Of a DNA stretch of 64,000 nt, positions 39,625 to 51,553 are shown in pieces (position 1 is the first letter of the stretch; the number at the start of each line of letters is the position of its first letter). The translations under genes were made by a program, and so were the position numbers. Under the pieces are notes generated by a model. The model searched no databases. It had not been told where the DNA came from and saw nothing but the letters and a program-made list of their open reading frames with translations. Source of the stretch: an uncultured Pelagibacteraceae bacterium (GTDB taxonomy: Bacteria > Pseudomonadota > Alphaproteobacteria > Pelagibacterales > Pelagibacteraceae); NCBI GenBank assembly GCA_902571425.1, contig CACGBZ010000002.1, positions 141,380 through 205,379 of the forward strand. The letters run 5' to 3'.

Positions 39625-41222
39625 GCAAAGAACAACTTTATATATTTGACACAACACTACGTGATGGCGCACAAACCCAAGGTATAGATTTTTCAATTGA
39701 TGATAAGGAAAAAATCTCATCAGCATTAGATAAATTAGGTGTGGATTATGTTGAGGGAGGATGGCCAGGAGCAAATCCAACCGATACTGAGTTTTTCAAT
39801 AAGGATCATAATTTTAAAACAACGAAATTAACTGCATTTGGAATGACTAAAAAATCTGAACATAGTGCAGAAAATGACCCTATGCTCTCATCATTAATTA
39901 ATTCAAAAAGTACTTCTGTTTGTTTGTTTGGAAAATCATGGGATTTTCAAGTGGATGTCGCATTAGGAATAAGCAATGAACAGAATTTAATGAATATAAG
40001 TGAAAGTACAAAACACATTGTTAAATCTGGCAAAGAGTTCATGTTTGATGCCGAACATTTTTTCGATGGATATAAAGCTAATCCAGAATATGCAATGTCA
40101 TGTTTAAAAGCTGCTTTTGATAATGGTGCTAGATGGATTGTATTATGTGATACTAACGGTGGTACACTTCCACACGAGATAACAGAAATTGTATCTAAAG
40201 TAAGCAAGCAAATTCCAGGAAAAAATTTAGGAATACATGCTCATAATGATACAGAAAATGCAGTTGCTAATAGTCTTGCAGCTGTCCAAGCAGGTGTTAG
40301 ACAAGTCCAGGGTACTATCAACGGTTTGGGTGAAAGATGTGGAAATGCTAATTTAATGTCATTAATTCCCTCTTTTTTTTTAAAAAAAGATTTTTCAGAT
40401 AAGTTTGAATTAAGCATCAAAAGAGAAAATTTAAAAAATTTAACTCAATGCTCGAGATTATTAGATGAGATATTAAATAGAAAACCTAATAAACATTTAC
40501 CTTATGTTGGAGCTTCTGCTTTTTCTCACAAGGGTGGTATGCATGTTTCTGCAGTTCAAAAAGATCCAAAAACTTATGAACATATAAATCCAGAAGAAGT
40601 TGGAAACTCTAGAAATATAGTTGTTTCAGATCAATCGGGACAATCAAACATAATGTCGAGATTGAATTCGATAGGAATTAAAGTTGAAAAAAGCGATCCA
40701 AAAATTAAAAAACTTTTAGATGAAGTGAAAGATCGAGAATTTATTGGTTATAGTTATGATGGTGCCGATGCATCCTTTGAGCTGTTAGCTCGAAGATTAA
40801 TGGGGGAGATACCAAGATATATTTCAATTAATGAATATGATGTTTCGGTAAAGAAAGATAATGCAGGAGAAATAGTTTCATATGCAAAAGCTCAATTAGA
40901 AGTAGATGGAGACAAAATTTTGTGTGAAGGACAAGGAAATGGACCTGTTAATGCTCTAGATAATGCAATTAGAAAGAATGTTAACAAGCTTGCTAAATAT
41001 TCAGAATATTTGAAAGATTTAAGACTGGTTGATTACAAAGTTAGAATTTTGAACACTGGTACAGAAGCTGTCACAAGAGTTAGTATTGAAAGTACAGATT
41101 CGAAGGGTGTTAATTGGTTTACTATTGGAGTATCACCAAATATCATTGATGCATCTTTCAAAGCTCTTGTTGATAGTTTAGATTATAAGTTATTTAAAGA
41201 TAAAGCTCCTGGAAGTTCTTAA
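39621..41222 (+). CDS. cimA: (R)-citramalate synthase
   Basis: FDTTLRDGAQTQGIDFSIDDK, GTINGLGERCGNANL, FSHKGGMHVSAV. Confidence 0.93.
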   Translation: MSKEQLYIFDTTLRDGAQTQGIDFSIDDKEKISSALDKLGVDYVEGGWPGANPTDTEFFNKDHNFKTTKLTAFGMTKKSEHSAENDPMLSSLINSKSTSVCLFGKSWDFQVDVALGISNEQNLMNISESTKHIVKSGKEFMFDAEHFFDGYKANPEYAMSCLKAAFDNGARWIVLCDTNGGTLPHEITEIVSKVSKQIPGKNLGIHAHNDTENAVANSLAAVQAGVRQVQGTINGLGERCGNANLMSLIPSFFLKKDFSDKFELSIKRENLKNLTQCSRLLDEILNRKPNKHLPYVGASAFSHKGGMHVSAVQKDPKTYEHINPEEVGNSRNIVVSDQSGQSNIMSRLNSIGIKVEKSDPKIKKLLDEVKDREFIGYSYDGADASFELLARRLMGEIPRYISINEYDVSVKKDNAGEIVSYAKAQLEVDGDKILCEGQGNGPVNALDNAIRKNVNKLAKYSEYLKDLRLVDYKVRILNTGTEAVTRVSIESTDSKGVNWFTIGVSPNIIDASFKALVDSLDYKLFKDKAPGSS

Positions 41223-41224
41223 GA

Positions 41225-42088
41225 ATGAAAATAAAAAAATTTTCAGAAAAACCATCTGATCTTAAAAGTAGAGTAGGAGCAAAACCAATAGTTTGTTATC
41301 CAAATACCAATATTGAAGAAAAAAATTTAAAAATCTTACATTCTGCTCGAGAACACTTAGTTAAAAAAGATGAGATAATAATCCCCCCGAGAGATGCAAA
41401 AACTTTTGAAGTTAAATTTGGAGAGTTTTTTAGAGTCGAGAGTGTAGAGGGACCTCAAGTAGGAGATTTAAATTTATTTAATTTAAATAATTTAGATGAA
41501 AAATTTTACTCAGGTAAAACAAGAGCACTTTATGGTACTCATCTTTCAGTAGGAGATAAAATGTTTAGTAGTTTTCCCTATCTTAGATCTTTAGCAACAA
41601 TTACTTGGGACACTTTAGATTGGTATGATTATGATAAAGACGGAGGTTCGGTTCATGATGTCATTGGTACTAGATGTGATCCTTATACATCAAAACTTTT
41701 GAGCAATAATGATTATCACTATTGTTGCCATTCAAATTTAACAAGAGCTTTGGTTAAAGAAAAAAATATTCAATTAGATCATGCAGAAAAAATAGTTCAT
41801 GATGTATTAAATGTTTTTATGTTAACTGGATTTACCAATGATACTAAACAATATTTTATGAAAGCAAGTCCTGTAAGACCTGGTGATTACTTAGAGTTTT
41901 TTGCTGAAACAGATTTATTAGGCGCACTTTCTGCTTGTCCAGGTGGTGATTGTGGATCTGAACATTCATCTGATGTTGCAAAATGTTATCCTTTAAAAGT
42001 TTCTATTTGGACAATAGATCCAAAATATTTAAATGATATTAAACCATCAGCTATTTCAAACTATAACAGAAATCATGGCATAGATTAA
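41225..42088 (+). CDS. DUF1989 / urea carboxylase-associated family protein
   Basis: GPQVGDLNLFNLNN, GGDCGSEHSSDVAKCYPLKVSIW. Confidence 0.8.
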   Translation: MKIKKFSEKPSDLKSRVGAKPIVCYPNTNIEEKNLKILHSAREHLVKKDEIIIPPRDAKTFEVKFGEFFRVESVEGPQVGDLNLFNLNNLDEKFYSGKTRALYGTHLSVGDKMFSSFPYLRSLATITWDTLDWYDYDKDGGSVHDVIGTRCDPYTSKLLSNNDYHYCCHSNLTRALVKEKNIQLDHAEKIVHDVLNVFMLTGFTNDTKQYFMKASPVRPGDYLEFFAETDLLGALSACPGGDCGSEHSSDVAKCYPLKVSIWTIDPKYLNDIKPSAISNYNRNHGID

Positions 42089-42801
42089 TGTCTGTTAAGA
42101 ATATTTCTTTCATTTTACACAAACCTCAACTCTCTGAAAATATTGGAGCGTGTGCAAGAGGAATGAAAAATTTTAATTTTAATAAACTTATTGTTATTGA
42201 TCCTAAACCAATATTTCCAAATGATAAAATTTTAGCAACTTCAGTAGGGGCAAAAAATATAATTAACAAAGCAAAGAATTTTGAAAATTTAGAAAAATCT
42301 TTAAAAAATATTGATATTGTAATTGCAACATCAGCACGATTTAGAAATAAAAATATTAAACATATTCAGTTAGAAGATTTAAAAAAGATAAATTATAAAA
42401 AGAAAATAGCTTTTTTATTTGGTTCAGAAGCATCTGGTCTATCAAATAATGAGATAAGCTATGCAAATTATACTCTTCAAATCCCGACTAATCCAGATTT
42501 TAAATCATTAAATCTATCTCACAGCTTAATAATAATTGCTCAATATCTATCAAGCATAATTAATTCAAAAGAATCTTCTTTTAATAAATCAAATAAAGTT
42601 AAATCAGCATCTAAAAAAGACATAGTTGCTATTGCAAACCTTTGTATACAGAATCTTGAGGAGATTAATTTTTTTAAATCAAAAGAGAAGAAACCAATAA
42701 TGCTTGAAAACTTGAGGAATATTTTTTATAGGATGGAATTATCAACCAAAGAAACGCGTATTTTATCAGGGGTATTTGCAAGTTTAGGTAAAAAACGTTG
42801 A
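42088..42801 (+). CDS. TrmJ-like tRNA/rRNA methyltransferase (SPOUT)
   Basis: FILHKPQLSENIGACARGMKNF, FLFGSEASGLSNNEI, SLNLSHSLIIIAQY. Confidence 0.88.
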   Translation: MSVKNISFILHKPQLSENIGACARGMKNFNFNKLIVIDPKPIFPNDKILATSVGAKNIINKAKNFENLEKSLKNIDIVIATSARFRNKNIKHIQLEDLKKINYKKKIAFLFGSEASGLSNNEISYANYTLQIPTNPDFKSLNLSHSLIIIAQYLSSIINSKESSFNKSNKVKSASKKDIVAIANLCIQNLEEINFFKSKEKKPIMLENLRNIFYRMELSTKETRILSGVFASLGKKR

Positions 42802-42836
42802 TTGACAAAATGATGAGTAAGTTTATAAAGCCCACT
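42802..42836 (+). promoter_or_regulatory. candidate sigma70 promoter for rpsD with near-leaderless TSS
   Basis: TTGACA (42802)-N16-TATAAA (42824); ATG at 42842, no SD. Confidence 0.55.
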
Positions 42837-42841
42837 ATCAA

Positions 42842-43459
42842 ATGACAAAAAGATTAAACTCTAAACATAAAGTAGACAGAAGATTAAAAGTTAACCTTTG
42901 GGGAAGACCTAAAAGTCCTTTTAATACTAGAGCTTATGGACCAGGACAGCATGGTCAAACAAAAACATCAAAGCCATCTGATTATGGAATACAGCTTCAG
43001 GCTAAACAAAAATTAAAATCCTACTATGGTAACATTAACGAGAGACAATTTAGAAATATTTACAAAAAAGCAGTAATGCTAAAGGGTGATACAGGTGAAA
43101 ATTTAATTGGTCTTTTAGAAAGAAGATTAGATGCTGTGATTTACAGAGCAAAATTTGCAACAACAATTTTTTCAGCTAGACAACTAATTAATCATGGCCA
43201 CGTAAAAGTAAATGGTAAAAAAGTAAATATTGGAAGCTATTTAGTTAGAGAAGAAGATTCAATTGAGATTAGAGATAAATCTAAACAACTTGCAATAATT
43301 GATATTGCTCTTGCAAACAAAGAAAGAGAAACTCCAGAATATATTCAGATGGATGAAAAAAATAAAAAACTTAAGTTTGTTAGGGTTCCAAAATTTGAAG
43401 AAGTTCCATATCCAATTGTTATGGAGCCTAATTTAGTAATTGAATATTATTCTAGATAA
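42842..43459 (+). CDS. rpsD: 30S ribosomal protein S4
   Basis: [47 protein letters not shown]. Confidence 0.97.
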   Translation: MTKRLNSKHKVDRRLKVNLWGRPKSPFNTRAYGPGQHGQTKTSKPSDYGIQLQAKQKLKSYYGNINERQFRNIYKKAVMLKGDTGENLIGLLERRLDAVIYRAKFATTIFSARQLINHGHVKVNGKKVNIGSYLVREEDSIEIRDKSKQLAIIDIALANKERETPEYIQMDEKNKKLKFVRVPKFEEVPYPIVMEPNLVIEYYSR

Positions 43460-43798
43460 TTAGCTTTTAGTCTTAAAATTTATATTTTTGCTTTCAAAAA
43501 GTTTTGCCAATTCACCGCTTTCGTACATTTCTTTGACTATATCACACCCACCTATAAATTCATTTTTAATATAAAGTTGAGGAATTGTTGGCCAATCACT
43601 AAAAACCTTAATTCCCTCTCTTAAATTTTGATTTTCTAAAACATTGATACCTTTAAAATTTACTTCAAGGATCTTTAAAATATTTGAAGTAGCCATTGAA
43701 AATCCACATTGTGGAGCATCAGGTGTGCCTTTCATAAACAAACATACTTCGTTGTTTTCAATTTCATTTTTTATTAAATCATTTGTTTGTTGATCCAT
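43460..43798 (-). CDS. grxD: monothiol glutaredoxin (Grx4 family)
   Basis: [35 protein letters not shown]. Confidence 0.95.
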   Translation of the reverse strand: MDQQTNDLIKNEIENNEVCLFMKGTPDAPQCGFSMATSNILKILEVNFKGINVLENQNLREGIKVFSDWPTIPQLYIKNEFIGGCDIVKEMYESGELAKLFESKNINFKTKS

Positions 43799-44029
43799 TT
43801 AACTCTCCTTTGTTTTTATTGCTAATGCGTGAAGTTCATTACCCATTCTACCTTTTAATGAATTGTAAACCATTTTATGTTGCTCAATTTTACTTTTTCC
43901 AGAAAATTGAGATGATGTAACTGTTGCTGAATAATGATTTCCATCACCTGCTAAATCTTGTATTTCAACAATTGCATCTGGCATTGCTTCTTTTATGAAA
44001 TTCTCAATTTCTTTTAAATCCATTGCCAT
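43799..44029 (-). CDS. BolA family protein
   Basis: AIVEIQDLAGDGNHYSATVTSSQFSGKSKIEQHKMVY; adjacent to grxD. Confidence 0.92.
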   Translation of the reverse strand: MAMDLKEIENFIKEAMPDAIVEIQDLAGDGNHYSATVTSSQFSGKSKIEQHKMVYNSLKGRMGNELHALAIKTKES

Positions 44030-46221
44030 TATTTACTCATATAGTTTGTGAGCCAACTTTTATTAGAAGTTGATAATTCGTCAATTGTAACTTTTGTCTT
44101 ATCGTTAATATATAGTTCATTTTCAATAATTTTGCCAAGTTCATCAAAATGGACTGCATTTTTATTCAATATATCTGCTACTTTTTTTAGATCTTTATTG
44201 TTTATTTCTATAATATACCTTCCTTGATCCTCAGCGAACAAGTATTCTATTTCATTAATCAAATATTTAGGTTTTTTAATATTTATTCCTTTATCTCCTT
44301 TAATGCACATCTTTACAACAGCAGTAATTATGCCGCCTAAAGAAACGTCATGTGCACTTTTTATTAATTTATTATCAATCAATTTAAGCAATGTTTCTCC
44401 ATTATTTTTTTCATTAAATAAATTTACTTCTGGTGGCGGTCCATTTTTTTCATCTAAAATAGTTCTTGCAAATAAACTTTGATCAATATGTCCCTCGGTT
44501 TTTCCAATTACTAAAACTAAATTATCAACTTCTTTAAAATCCATAGTAATCATATTTTTATAATCTTTGATTAACCCAACTCCACCAATTGCAGGCGTAG
44601 GTTTTATACCCAGATCTTTCGTTTGGTTATAGAAAGATACATTTCCAGAAACCACCGGAAACTTTAAATATTCGCTTGCTTCACCAATGCCTTGAACACA
44701 TTCAACAAACTCACCCATGTTTTCTTCATTTTCAGGACTACCAAAATTTAAACAATTAGTAATAGCAATTGGTTTAGCACCAACAGATATTAGATTTCTG
44801 AAACTTTCACAAACCACTTGTTTTCCACCCGTTAGAGGATGGGCCCAACAATAAACTGCAGATGAATCTACAGAAGCAGCTACAGCTTTATCCGTTCCAT
44901 GAACTCTTACAACACCAGCATCCCCACCAGGTTTTTGTATTGTATCTCCCATGACTGTATGGTCATACTGTTGCCAAATCCATTCTTTGCTACATATATT
45001 TGGATTGGCTAAAATTTTCTTTAACACATCAATAATTTTTAAATGTTTAATGTCTTCTTTTTTAATTTTATTCTTTTTAGGAAGTTTTGCTTTTTTCCAT
45101 TTACGATCATACATGGGAGAGTTTTCAACTAAAGTATTAACTGGAATATCTGCCACTTTTTCTTTATCAAAATAAAGTTCTATTTTTTTTGACTTAGTAG
45201 TTTTTCCAATCACAGCAAAATCTAAGTTCCATTTATCAAATATTTTTTTTGCTTGTTCTTCTTTGCCGTTTTCTAAAACAATCAACATTCTTTCTTGACT
45301 CTCTGAGAGCATAATCTCGTAAGGTGTCATTTTAGTTTCTCTGCATGGTACTTTGTTTAAATTAATTTCAATTCCAAGGTTCCCTTTAGATGCCATTTCA
45401 ATACTTGAGGATGTTAAACCAGCTGCACCCATATCTTGAATAGCTATAATGGAGTCTCCAGCCATTAGCTCTAAACAAGCTTCTAGTAAAAGTTTTTCAG
45501 TAAACGGATCTCCAACTTGAACTGTTGGTTTTTTTTCCTCAATTTTTTCATCAAAGCTAGCTGAAGCCATACTTGCACCATGTATTCCATCTCTCCCAGT
45601 TTTAGATCCAACATAAATAACAGGCTTATCTAAGCCGGCTGCTTTAGAGTAAAAAATCTTATCTTTTTTTACTAATCCTAATGTCATAGCATTAACCAAA
45701 ATATTTCCATTATAAGAGCTATCAAAACTTGTTTGGCCAGCAATTGTAGGAACACCCATACAATTTCCATAACCACCTATTCCATGAACAACACCTCTTA
45801 ATAAATTTTTCGTTTTTTTATGTTGCGGTGATCCGAAATGAATAGAGTTTAAGTTAGCTATTGGTCTCGCACCCATTGTAAATACATCTCTCATTATTCC
45901 TCCAACACCGGTAGCAGCACCTTGGTATGGCTCAATAAATGAAGGGTGATTGTGACTTTCTATTTTAAAAACTACAGCATCATTATCCTCAATATCGATA
46001 ACTCCAGCATTTTCCCCAGGACCTTGAATAACCTTCTTTCCTTTAGTAGGTAGTTTTTTTAGGTGTAATCTTGATGATTTATAAGAACAATGTTCATTCC
46101 ACATTGCAGAAAAAATACCTAGTTCTGTGATGTTAGGAGTTCTCTTTAATAGTTCACAAATTTTAGCGTATTCATCTTTTTTTAAACCGTGATCAACTGC
46201 TACTTGCTCGTTTACAATCAT
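44029..46221 (-). CDS. purL: phosphoribosylformylglycinamidine synthase subunit PurL
   Basis: [37 protein letters not shown]. Confidence 0.97.
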   Translation of the reverse strand: MIVNEQVAVDHGLKKDEYAKICELLKRTPNITELGIFSAMWNEHCSYKSSRLHLKKLPTKGKKVIQGPGENAGVIDIEDNDAVVFKIESHNHPSFIEPYQGAATGVGGIMRDVFTMGARPIANLNSIHFGSPQHKKTKNLLRGVVHGIGGYGNCMGVPTIAGQTSFDSSYNGNILVNAMTLGLVKKDKIFYSKAAGLDKPVIYVGSKTGRDGIHGASMASASFDEKIEEKKPTVQVGDPFTEKLLLEACLELMAGDSIIAIQDMGAAGLTSSSIEMASKGNLGIEINLNKVPCRETKMTPYEIMLSESQERMLIVLENGKEEQAKKIFDKWNLDFAVIGKTTKSKKIELYFDKEKVADIPVNTLVENSPMYDRKWKKAKLPKKNKIKKEDIKHLKIIDVLKKILANPNICSKEWIWQQYDHTVMGDTIQKPGGDAGVVRVHGTDKAVAASVDSSAVYCWAHPLTGGKQVVCESFRNLISVGAKPIAITNCLNFGSPENEENMGEFVECVQGIGEASEYLKFPVVSGNVSFYNQTKDLGIKPTPAIGGVGLIKDYKNMITMDFKEVDNLVLVIGKTEGHIDQSLFARTILDEKNGPPPEVNLFNEKNNGETLLKLIDNKLIKSAHDVSLGGIITAVVKMCIKGDKGINIKKPKYLINEIEYLFAEDQGRYIIEINNKDLKKVADILNKNAVHFDELGKIIENELYINDKTKVTIDELSTSNKSWLTNYMSK

Positions 46222-46901
46222 TTTAAGTTGTTTATTAAGTTTTTAAAAAATAATGATCCATCCTCGCCAGATAAAGATGTATCAATCATTCTTTCAGGGT
46301 GGGGCATCATTCCTAGAACATTTTTTTCTTTATTAAATACACCGGCAATATTTTTTATAGACCCATTAGGATTAAACTGGTCTACTATTTTTCCATTTTC
46401 ATCACAATAGTTAATAGCTATTTGATTATTATCTTCAATTTCTTTTAATTGATCATTGGTACAAAAATAATTCCCTTCATTATGAGCTATATGGAATTCA
46501 AAAACTTCTTTATCAACATTTTTAAAATATTTATTTTTTTTATCTTTAATTTTTACAAAAACATTTTTACAAATAAATTCTAAATATTTATTTCTAAGCA
46601 AAACACCTGGAACTAAACCAGTTTCTACCAATATTTGAAATCCATTACAGATACCCATAACTATACCTCCTGAATTTGCAAAATTAATTACAGACTGCAT
46701 TATTTTTGATTTAGATGCCATACTTCCACATCTTAAGTAGTCCCCATATGAAAAACCACCTGGTAATACAACCAAATCACTTTTTGGTAATTCAGAATCA
46801 GCATGCCAAACCATTTTGTTTTTAAATCCAAACTTCTTCAACGCGACATCCATGTCTCTGTCACAATTTGAACCAGGAAAAGTAATAACTGATGATTTCA
46901 T
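46218..46901 (-). CDS. purQ: phosphoribosylformylglycinamidine synthase subunit PurQ
   Basis: [37 protein letters not shown]. Confidence 0.97.
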   Translation of the reverse strand: MKSSVITFPGSNCDRDMDVALKKFGFKNKMVWHADSELPKSDLVVLPGGFSYGDYLRCGSMASKSKIMQSVINFANSGGIVMGICNGFQILVETGLVPGVLLRNKYLEFICKNVFVKIKDKKNKYFKNVDKEVFEFHIAHNEGNYFCTNDQLKEIEDNNQIAINYCDENGKIVDQFNPNGSIKNIAGVFNKEKNVLGMMPHPERMIDTSLSGEDGSLFFKNLINNLK

Positions 46902-46904
46902 TAA

Positions 46905-47147
46905 TTACTTTGGATCAATAATTTTATAATTTTCAATTACAAGATTTGCCAAAAGTTTTTTACACATTTCTTCAACTTTTGCTTTTGCTTTGTCGTTATC
47001 AGTTTCTTTAGTGTCTATTTCAAAATATTTACCTTGTCTAACTTCATTAACATTATCAAAACCCATTCCATCTAGAGTTTGATGAATAACTTTTCCTTGT
47101 GGATCAAGTACATCTTTTTTTAAAGTTATGATTACTGAAATTTTCAT
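46905..47147 (-). CDS. purS: phosphoribosylformylglycinamidine synthase subunit PurS
   Basis: [38 protein letters not shown]. Confidence 0.95.
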   Translation of the reverse strand: MKISVIITLKKDVLDPQGKVIHQTLDGMGFDNVNEVRQGKYFEIDTKETDNDKAKAKVEEMCKKLLANLVIENYKIIDPK

Positions 47148-47929
47148 TTTTTCTTTCTTTTGACCGAAGATAATTTAGTTACATTTACTGCTGAAACATT
47201 GGATTGTTCATGGAGTATACCTAATCTTTTTGCAACTTCAGTATAGGCTGGAATTAAATCACCCAGATCTTGTCTAAATCTATCTTTGTCTAACTTTTTT
47301 TCTGTAATACTGTCCCATAATCTGCAAGTATCAGGACTTATTTCGTCTGCTAAAATAACTTCGTTTTTTCCATCAATTTTAACTCTTCCAAATTCTAATT
47401 TAAAATCGATAAGTTTAATTCCAACACCCCTAAACATCCCAATCATAAAATCATTAATTCTTAAAATCATTTTTTTAACTTTATCTATTTCAGTCTTTGA
47501 TGCCCAATCAAATGCTAAAATATGCTCTTCAGATATTAATGGGTCTCCAAGCTTGTCATCTTTTAAGCAGTATTCAATTAGAGGCTCTTTCAAAATAGTA
47601 CCATCCTCAATACCTAATCTTTTAGTAATTGAACCTGTTGCAACATTTCTTACAATGAATTCGATCGGAATTATTTCTACAAGCTTTATAATTTGCTCAC
47701 GCATATTTAATCTTTTAATCAAATGATTTTTAATTCCTATTTGAGTGAGGTTAGAGAGTATATGTTCTGATATTCTATTATTTAGAACACCTTTACCTTC
47801 AATGGTAGTTTTTTTTTGATTATTGAATGCAGTTGCATCATCTTTAAAATATTGAATAACTAAATTTTTATCATTTGTTGCATAAATGATTTTTGCTTTG
47901 CCTTCGTATAATTTTTTACCTTTTTTCAT
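47144..47929 (-). CDS. purC: phosphoribosylaminoimidazole-succinocarboxamide synthase
   Basis: [43 protein letters not shown]. Confidence 0.96.
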   Translation of the reverse strand: MKKGKKLYEGKAKIIYATNDKNLVIQYFKDDATAFNNQKKTTIEGKGVLNNRISEHILSNLTQIGIKNHLIKRLNMREQIIKLVEIIPIEFIVRNVATGSITKRLGIEDGTILKEPLIEYCLKDDKLGDPLISEEHILAFDWASKTEIDKVKKMILRINDFMIGMFRGVGIKLIDFKLEFGRVKIDGKNEVILADEISPDTCRLWDSITEKKLDKDRFRQDLGDLIPAYTEVAKRLGILHEQSNVSAVNVTKLSSVKRKKK

Positions 47930-49221
47930 TATTTAAAAACTCTTCTAAAGATAAAATTTACATTTTTAAAGTGCTTAGAATAATTAAATATAGATTTTAG
48001 TTTTTTTGGTGAAATTTTACTCATTATAAATTTATCAGATGAAATTACGTCAATTAAGTTTAAATTTTCTGCAAAACATTTTTTCGCATAAGATTGAACT
48101 AATCTATAAGATTTTTCTCTGCTTAATCCTGTTTTAGTTAATTTCAACATAACTTCTTGAGAGAAAATTAAACCTTTTGTTAAATTTAAGTTTTCAAGCA
48201 TTTTTTTAGGATAGACAATCATGTTATCTATAATATTTGTAAGTCTAACTAATGCAAAATCAGTTGTTATATTAGCATCTGGTCCGATATTTCTTTCAAC
48301 ACTTGAATGAGAAATATCTCTTTCATGCCAAAGAGCTATGTTTTCAAGTGCTGGCACAACTGAACTTCTAACCATTCTAGCTAAACCGGTAAGATTCTCA
48401 CTTAAAATAGGATTTTTTTTGTGAGGCATTGCTGAGGATCCTTTTTGATTTTTAGAAAAATGTTCTTGTAGTTCATAAACTTCAGTTCTTTGTAGATGTC
48501 TTATTTCAATTGCTACTCTTTCAATAGATCCAGCAATAATACCTAAAACAGAAAAATAAAATGCATGTCTATCTCTTGGAATCACTTGTGTAGAAATTGG
48601 TTCGACTTTCAGACCTAATTTTTTTGCCACATGTTTTTCAACATTTGGATTAATGTTAGCAAATGTTCCAACAGCACCAGATATTGCGCATGTTGATACT
48701 TCATCGATCGCATTTTTTAATCTATTTCTATTTCTTTTAAATTCTTCATAAAACGAGGCTAACTTTAAACCAAATGTAATTGGCTCAGCATGAATACCGT
48801 GGCTTCTACCCATACAAGGTGTGAATTTATATTTTTTGGCTTGTTTCTTTAAAACTTTTAAAATCTGATCTATATCTTTTAAAATGATTTTACCTGATTG
48901 GACCAACTGAATATTAAAACTTGTATCCAAAACATCTGATGATGTCATACCTTGATGCAGGTAGCGTGCTTTAATTCCAGCTTTTTCAGTTACAGAGGTA
49001 AGAAATGCTATTACGTCATGTTTTACCTCAGATTCTATTTTGTGAATTCTGCTTACATTAATTCTAGCTTTTTTTCTAACGATTGAAGCAACACCTTTAG
49101 GAATTTGACCAAGTTTTTCCATTGCTTCTGCAGCCGCAACCTCAACCTCTAGCCAGATTTTATATTTATTTTCTTCTGACCAAATATCAGTTAATTCTTT
49201 ACGAGAGTATCTTTTAATCAT
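47929..49221 (-). CDS. purB: adenylosuccinate lyase
   Basis: [33 protein letters not shown]. Confidence 0.97.
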   Translation of the reverse strand: MIKRYSRKELTDIWSEENKYKIWLEVEVAAAEAMEKLGQIPKGVASIVRKKARINVSRIHKIESEVKHDVIAFLTSVTEKAGIKARYLHQGMTSSDVLDTSFNIQLVQSGKIILKDIDQILKVLKKQAKKYKFTPCMGRSHGIHAEPITFGLKLASFYEEFKRNRNRLKNAIDEVSTCAISGAVGTFANINPNVEKHVAKKLGLKVEPISTQVIPRDRHAFYFSVLGIIAGSIERVAIEIRHLQRTEVYELQEHFSKNQKGSSAMPHKKNPILSENLTGLARMVRSSVVPALENIALWHERDISHSSVERNIGPDANITTDFALVRLTNIIDNMIVYPKKMLENLNLTKGLIFSQEVMLKLTKTGLSREKSYRLVQSYAKKCFAENLNLIDVISSDKFIMSKISPKKLKSIFNYSKHFKNVNFIFRRVFK

Positions 49222-49224
49222 TAA

Positions 49225-49995
49225 TTATAAGTATGGAGGCTTTGAATAATCTTTAGCAGATTCTGTAAAGATTTCATAACCATTTTCAGTAATTCCTAAT
49301 GTATGTTCAAATTGCGCAGATAAAGATTTATCTTTTGTAACAGCTGTCCATCCATCATTCAACATTTTAACATCATATTTACCTGAATTTATCATTGGTT
49401 CTATAGTAAATGTCATACCAGGTCTTAATTCCATGCCAGTATTTTTTCTTCCGTAATGAAGAATATTTGGTGGCTCATGAAATGTAGTGCTTATTCCATG
49501 ACCACAAAAATCTCTGACAACTGAAAATCCTTTTTCTTCTACAAAAGATTGAATTTCATAACCGATATCTCCCAATTTAATTCCTGGTTTTAAAATTTTA
49601 ATTGCTTGCATCATAGAGTCGTAAGTTGCTTCAATAAGATTATTTAACTTTACTGAAGTTTTTCCTATACAAAACATTCTACTTGTGTCACCATAGTGCT
49701 CACCTACGATTGCTGTAACATCAACATTTAAAGCATCACCTTCTTGTAAAATTCTATCAGAAGGTATTCCATGACAGACAACATGATTTAAAGATGTACA
49801 TAAAGATTTTGTAAATCCTCTATAATAAAGTGGAGCAGAGTGGCCACCATTGTCTCTTATAAATTCATAACCTAATTTGTCGATATAATCAGTAGAAACA
49901 CCTTCTTTAATATAGTCAGTCAACATATCTAGCGTTCTTGCTGCCAAGTTTCCAGCAATCCTCATTTTTTCAAATTTTTCAAAATAATCATTCAT
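49225..49995 (-). CDS. map: methionine aminopeptidase type I
   Basis: NHVVCHGIPSDRILQEGDALNVDVTAI, CGHGISTTFHEPPNI. Confidence 0.96.
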   Translation of the reverse strand: MNDYFEKFEKMRIAGNLAARTLDMLTDYIKEGVSTDYIDKLGYEFIRDNGGHSAPLYYRGFTKSLCTSLNHVVCHGIPSDRILQEGDALNVDVTAIVGEHYGDTSRMFCIGKTSVKLNNLIEATYDSMMQAIKILKPGIKLGDIGYEIQSFVEEKGFSVVRDFCGHGISTTFHEPPNILHYGRKNTGMELRPGMTFTIEPMINSGKYDVKMLNDGWTAVTKDKSLSAQFEHTLGITENGYEIFTESAKDYSKPPYL

Positions 49996-50081
49996 TTAGA
50001 TAATCTTAATAATTTTAATCATAATTACTAATTTTGTTGAATTTATGATAATCTAAAGTATCAGTAAAACATTTTAATACA

Positions 50082-50831
50082 ATGACAACATCAATAATCA
50101 TTCCAGCAAGATTTGGATCGAGCAGATATAGAGGAAAGCCTTTAGTAAAAATTTTAGGTAAAGAAATGGTTATTCGTGTTGCTGATATTTGTAACAAAAT
50201 TAAAAATGTAAAAGTCTTTGTTGCAACAGATAGTAAAAAAATTGCAAATGTAGTAAAAAAGTATGGTTATGATTATATATTTACTTCCTCAAATTGTTTA
50301 ACAGGAACAGACAGGGTTGCTGAAGCATCAAAAAAGATAAGATCAAAAATTTACATAAATGTACAGGGCGATGAGCCAACAATTAATCCAAATGATATAA
50401 AAAAAGTAATTAAAACAAAAAAAAAATTTCCAAATCATGTTATTTGTGGGTATGATAAAGTTCACAATTTTGAAAATCCAAAAAATATAAACCTACCCAA
50501 AGTTGTAGTAAATTCTAAAGGGGAATTAATTTATATTTCTAGAGCATTAGTTCCTGGTGCAAAGAGAAGCAATCAAAATATTCAATATCACAAACAAGTA
50601 TGTATTTATGCATTTAACAAAAAACAACTTAAAAAATTCTATTCTACAAAAAAGAAAAGTGAAACAGAAAGTATTGAGGATATAGAGATTTTAAGATTTT
50701 TTGACTTAAATGAAAAAATTAAGATGGTTAAATTAAATTCCAATTCTGTAGCTGTTGACGAGATACGTGATGTACAAAAAGCAGAAAAATTATTGAAAAA
50801 AAGATTTCAATCAAGTGGCAGAAGAAGATAA
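50082..50831 (+). CDS. kdsB: 3-deoxy-manno-octulosonate cytidylyltransferase
   Basis: IIPARFGSSRYRGKPLVKILGKEMVIRV, YINVQGDEPTINPNDI. Confidence 0.93.
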   Translation: MTTSIIIPARFGSSRYRGKPLVKILGKEMVIRVADICNKIKNVKVFVATDSKKIANVVKKYGYDYIFTSSNCLTGTDRVAEASKKIRSKIYINVQGDEPTINPNDIKKVIKTKKKFPNHVICGYDKVHNFENPKNINLPKVVVNSKGELIYISRALVPGAKRSNQNIQYHKQVCIYAFNKKQLKKFYSTKKKSETESIEDIEILRFFDLNEKIKMVKLNSNSVAVDEIRDVQKAEKLLKKRFQSSGRRR

Positions 50832-51525
50832 ATATATTTTAGTGCTTGGATCTAAACCAGGGTCACAATTACCTAATAAAGATGTAAAAAAAATTTATAC
50901 AGCAAATGGTTCAGCTGAAAGAGCAGATCATTTTAGAAAAAAGTATCCTAATAATATATTAACTTGTATAACTGGAGCAAGAGAGTATTTGAGAAATGAA
51001 CATGTAAGTAGAAGAATTAATGAGGCAAATCCAGAGAATGTAATTATTAGATCTGGTAAAATAAAATTGCCAAAATCTCTTGAAAATAAAACAAAACTTA
51101 CATGTTTAACAAATGATGCACAGTGGGATTTTCAAGCTAAATTTTTTAAAAATAGAAAAATATCTTTATTTTTAGGTGAATTACAACATCAAAATAATTT
51201 TTTAGACAAAGCATTACATATTATAAAAAGTTTTAAAAATAAAAATATTCAAGGTATTTCAACAGGTTTTTTTTGTATCTTGACTGCTTTAGAAGAAAAC
51301 CCAGAATCTAAAATAATTATTTCTGGTATTGGTATGAAAGGTGGAAAACAATTTTATAAATCAGAAAGAAGTAATTTTTTTGTATATGATTCAAGAGCTA
51401 AAGTTGACAGATATATGATGAGATTAATCTTAAATTCTTATAAAGAAAGATTATTTACAACAGATTTAGATTTATTTGAGACCACAGGTATCAAAATGTG
51501 GCAGGGTAATTTATTACAATTGTAA
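50815..51525 (+). CDS. putative sialyltransferase-like (GT29-like) glycosyltransferase
   Basis: VLGSKPGSQLP N-terminus and STGFFCILTALEENPESKIIISGIGM motif; GTG start overlaps kdsB by 17 bp. Confidence 0.5.
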   Translation: MAEEDKYILVLGSKPGSQLPNKDVKKIYTANGSAERADHFRKKYPNNILTCITGAREYLRNEHVSRRINEANPENVIIRSGKIKLPKSLENKTKLTCLTNDAQWDFQAKFFKNRKISLFLGELQHQNNFLDKALHIIKSFKNKNIQGISTGFFCILTALEENPESKIIISGIGMKGGKQFYKSERSNFFVYDSRAKVDRYMMRLILNSYKERLFTTDLDLFETTGIKMWQGNLLQL

Positions 51526-51553
51526 TTTTCATTTTTTATTGTATTCATAAGTT

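Noticed and set aside
47286-47726. 146-aa antisense ORF within purC
   Set aside because: Antisense shadow of a well-supported purC; typical I/L/S-rich translation of AT-rich reverse frames.
43460-49221. grxD-bolA downstream of the purine operon as a new functional link
   Set aside because: Likely a compact alphaproteobacterial gene order; co-direction alone is not evidence of new function.
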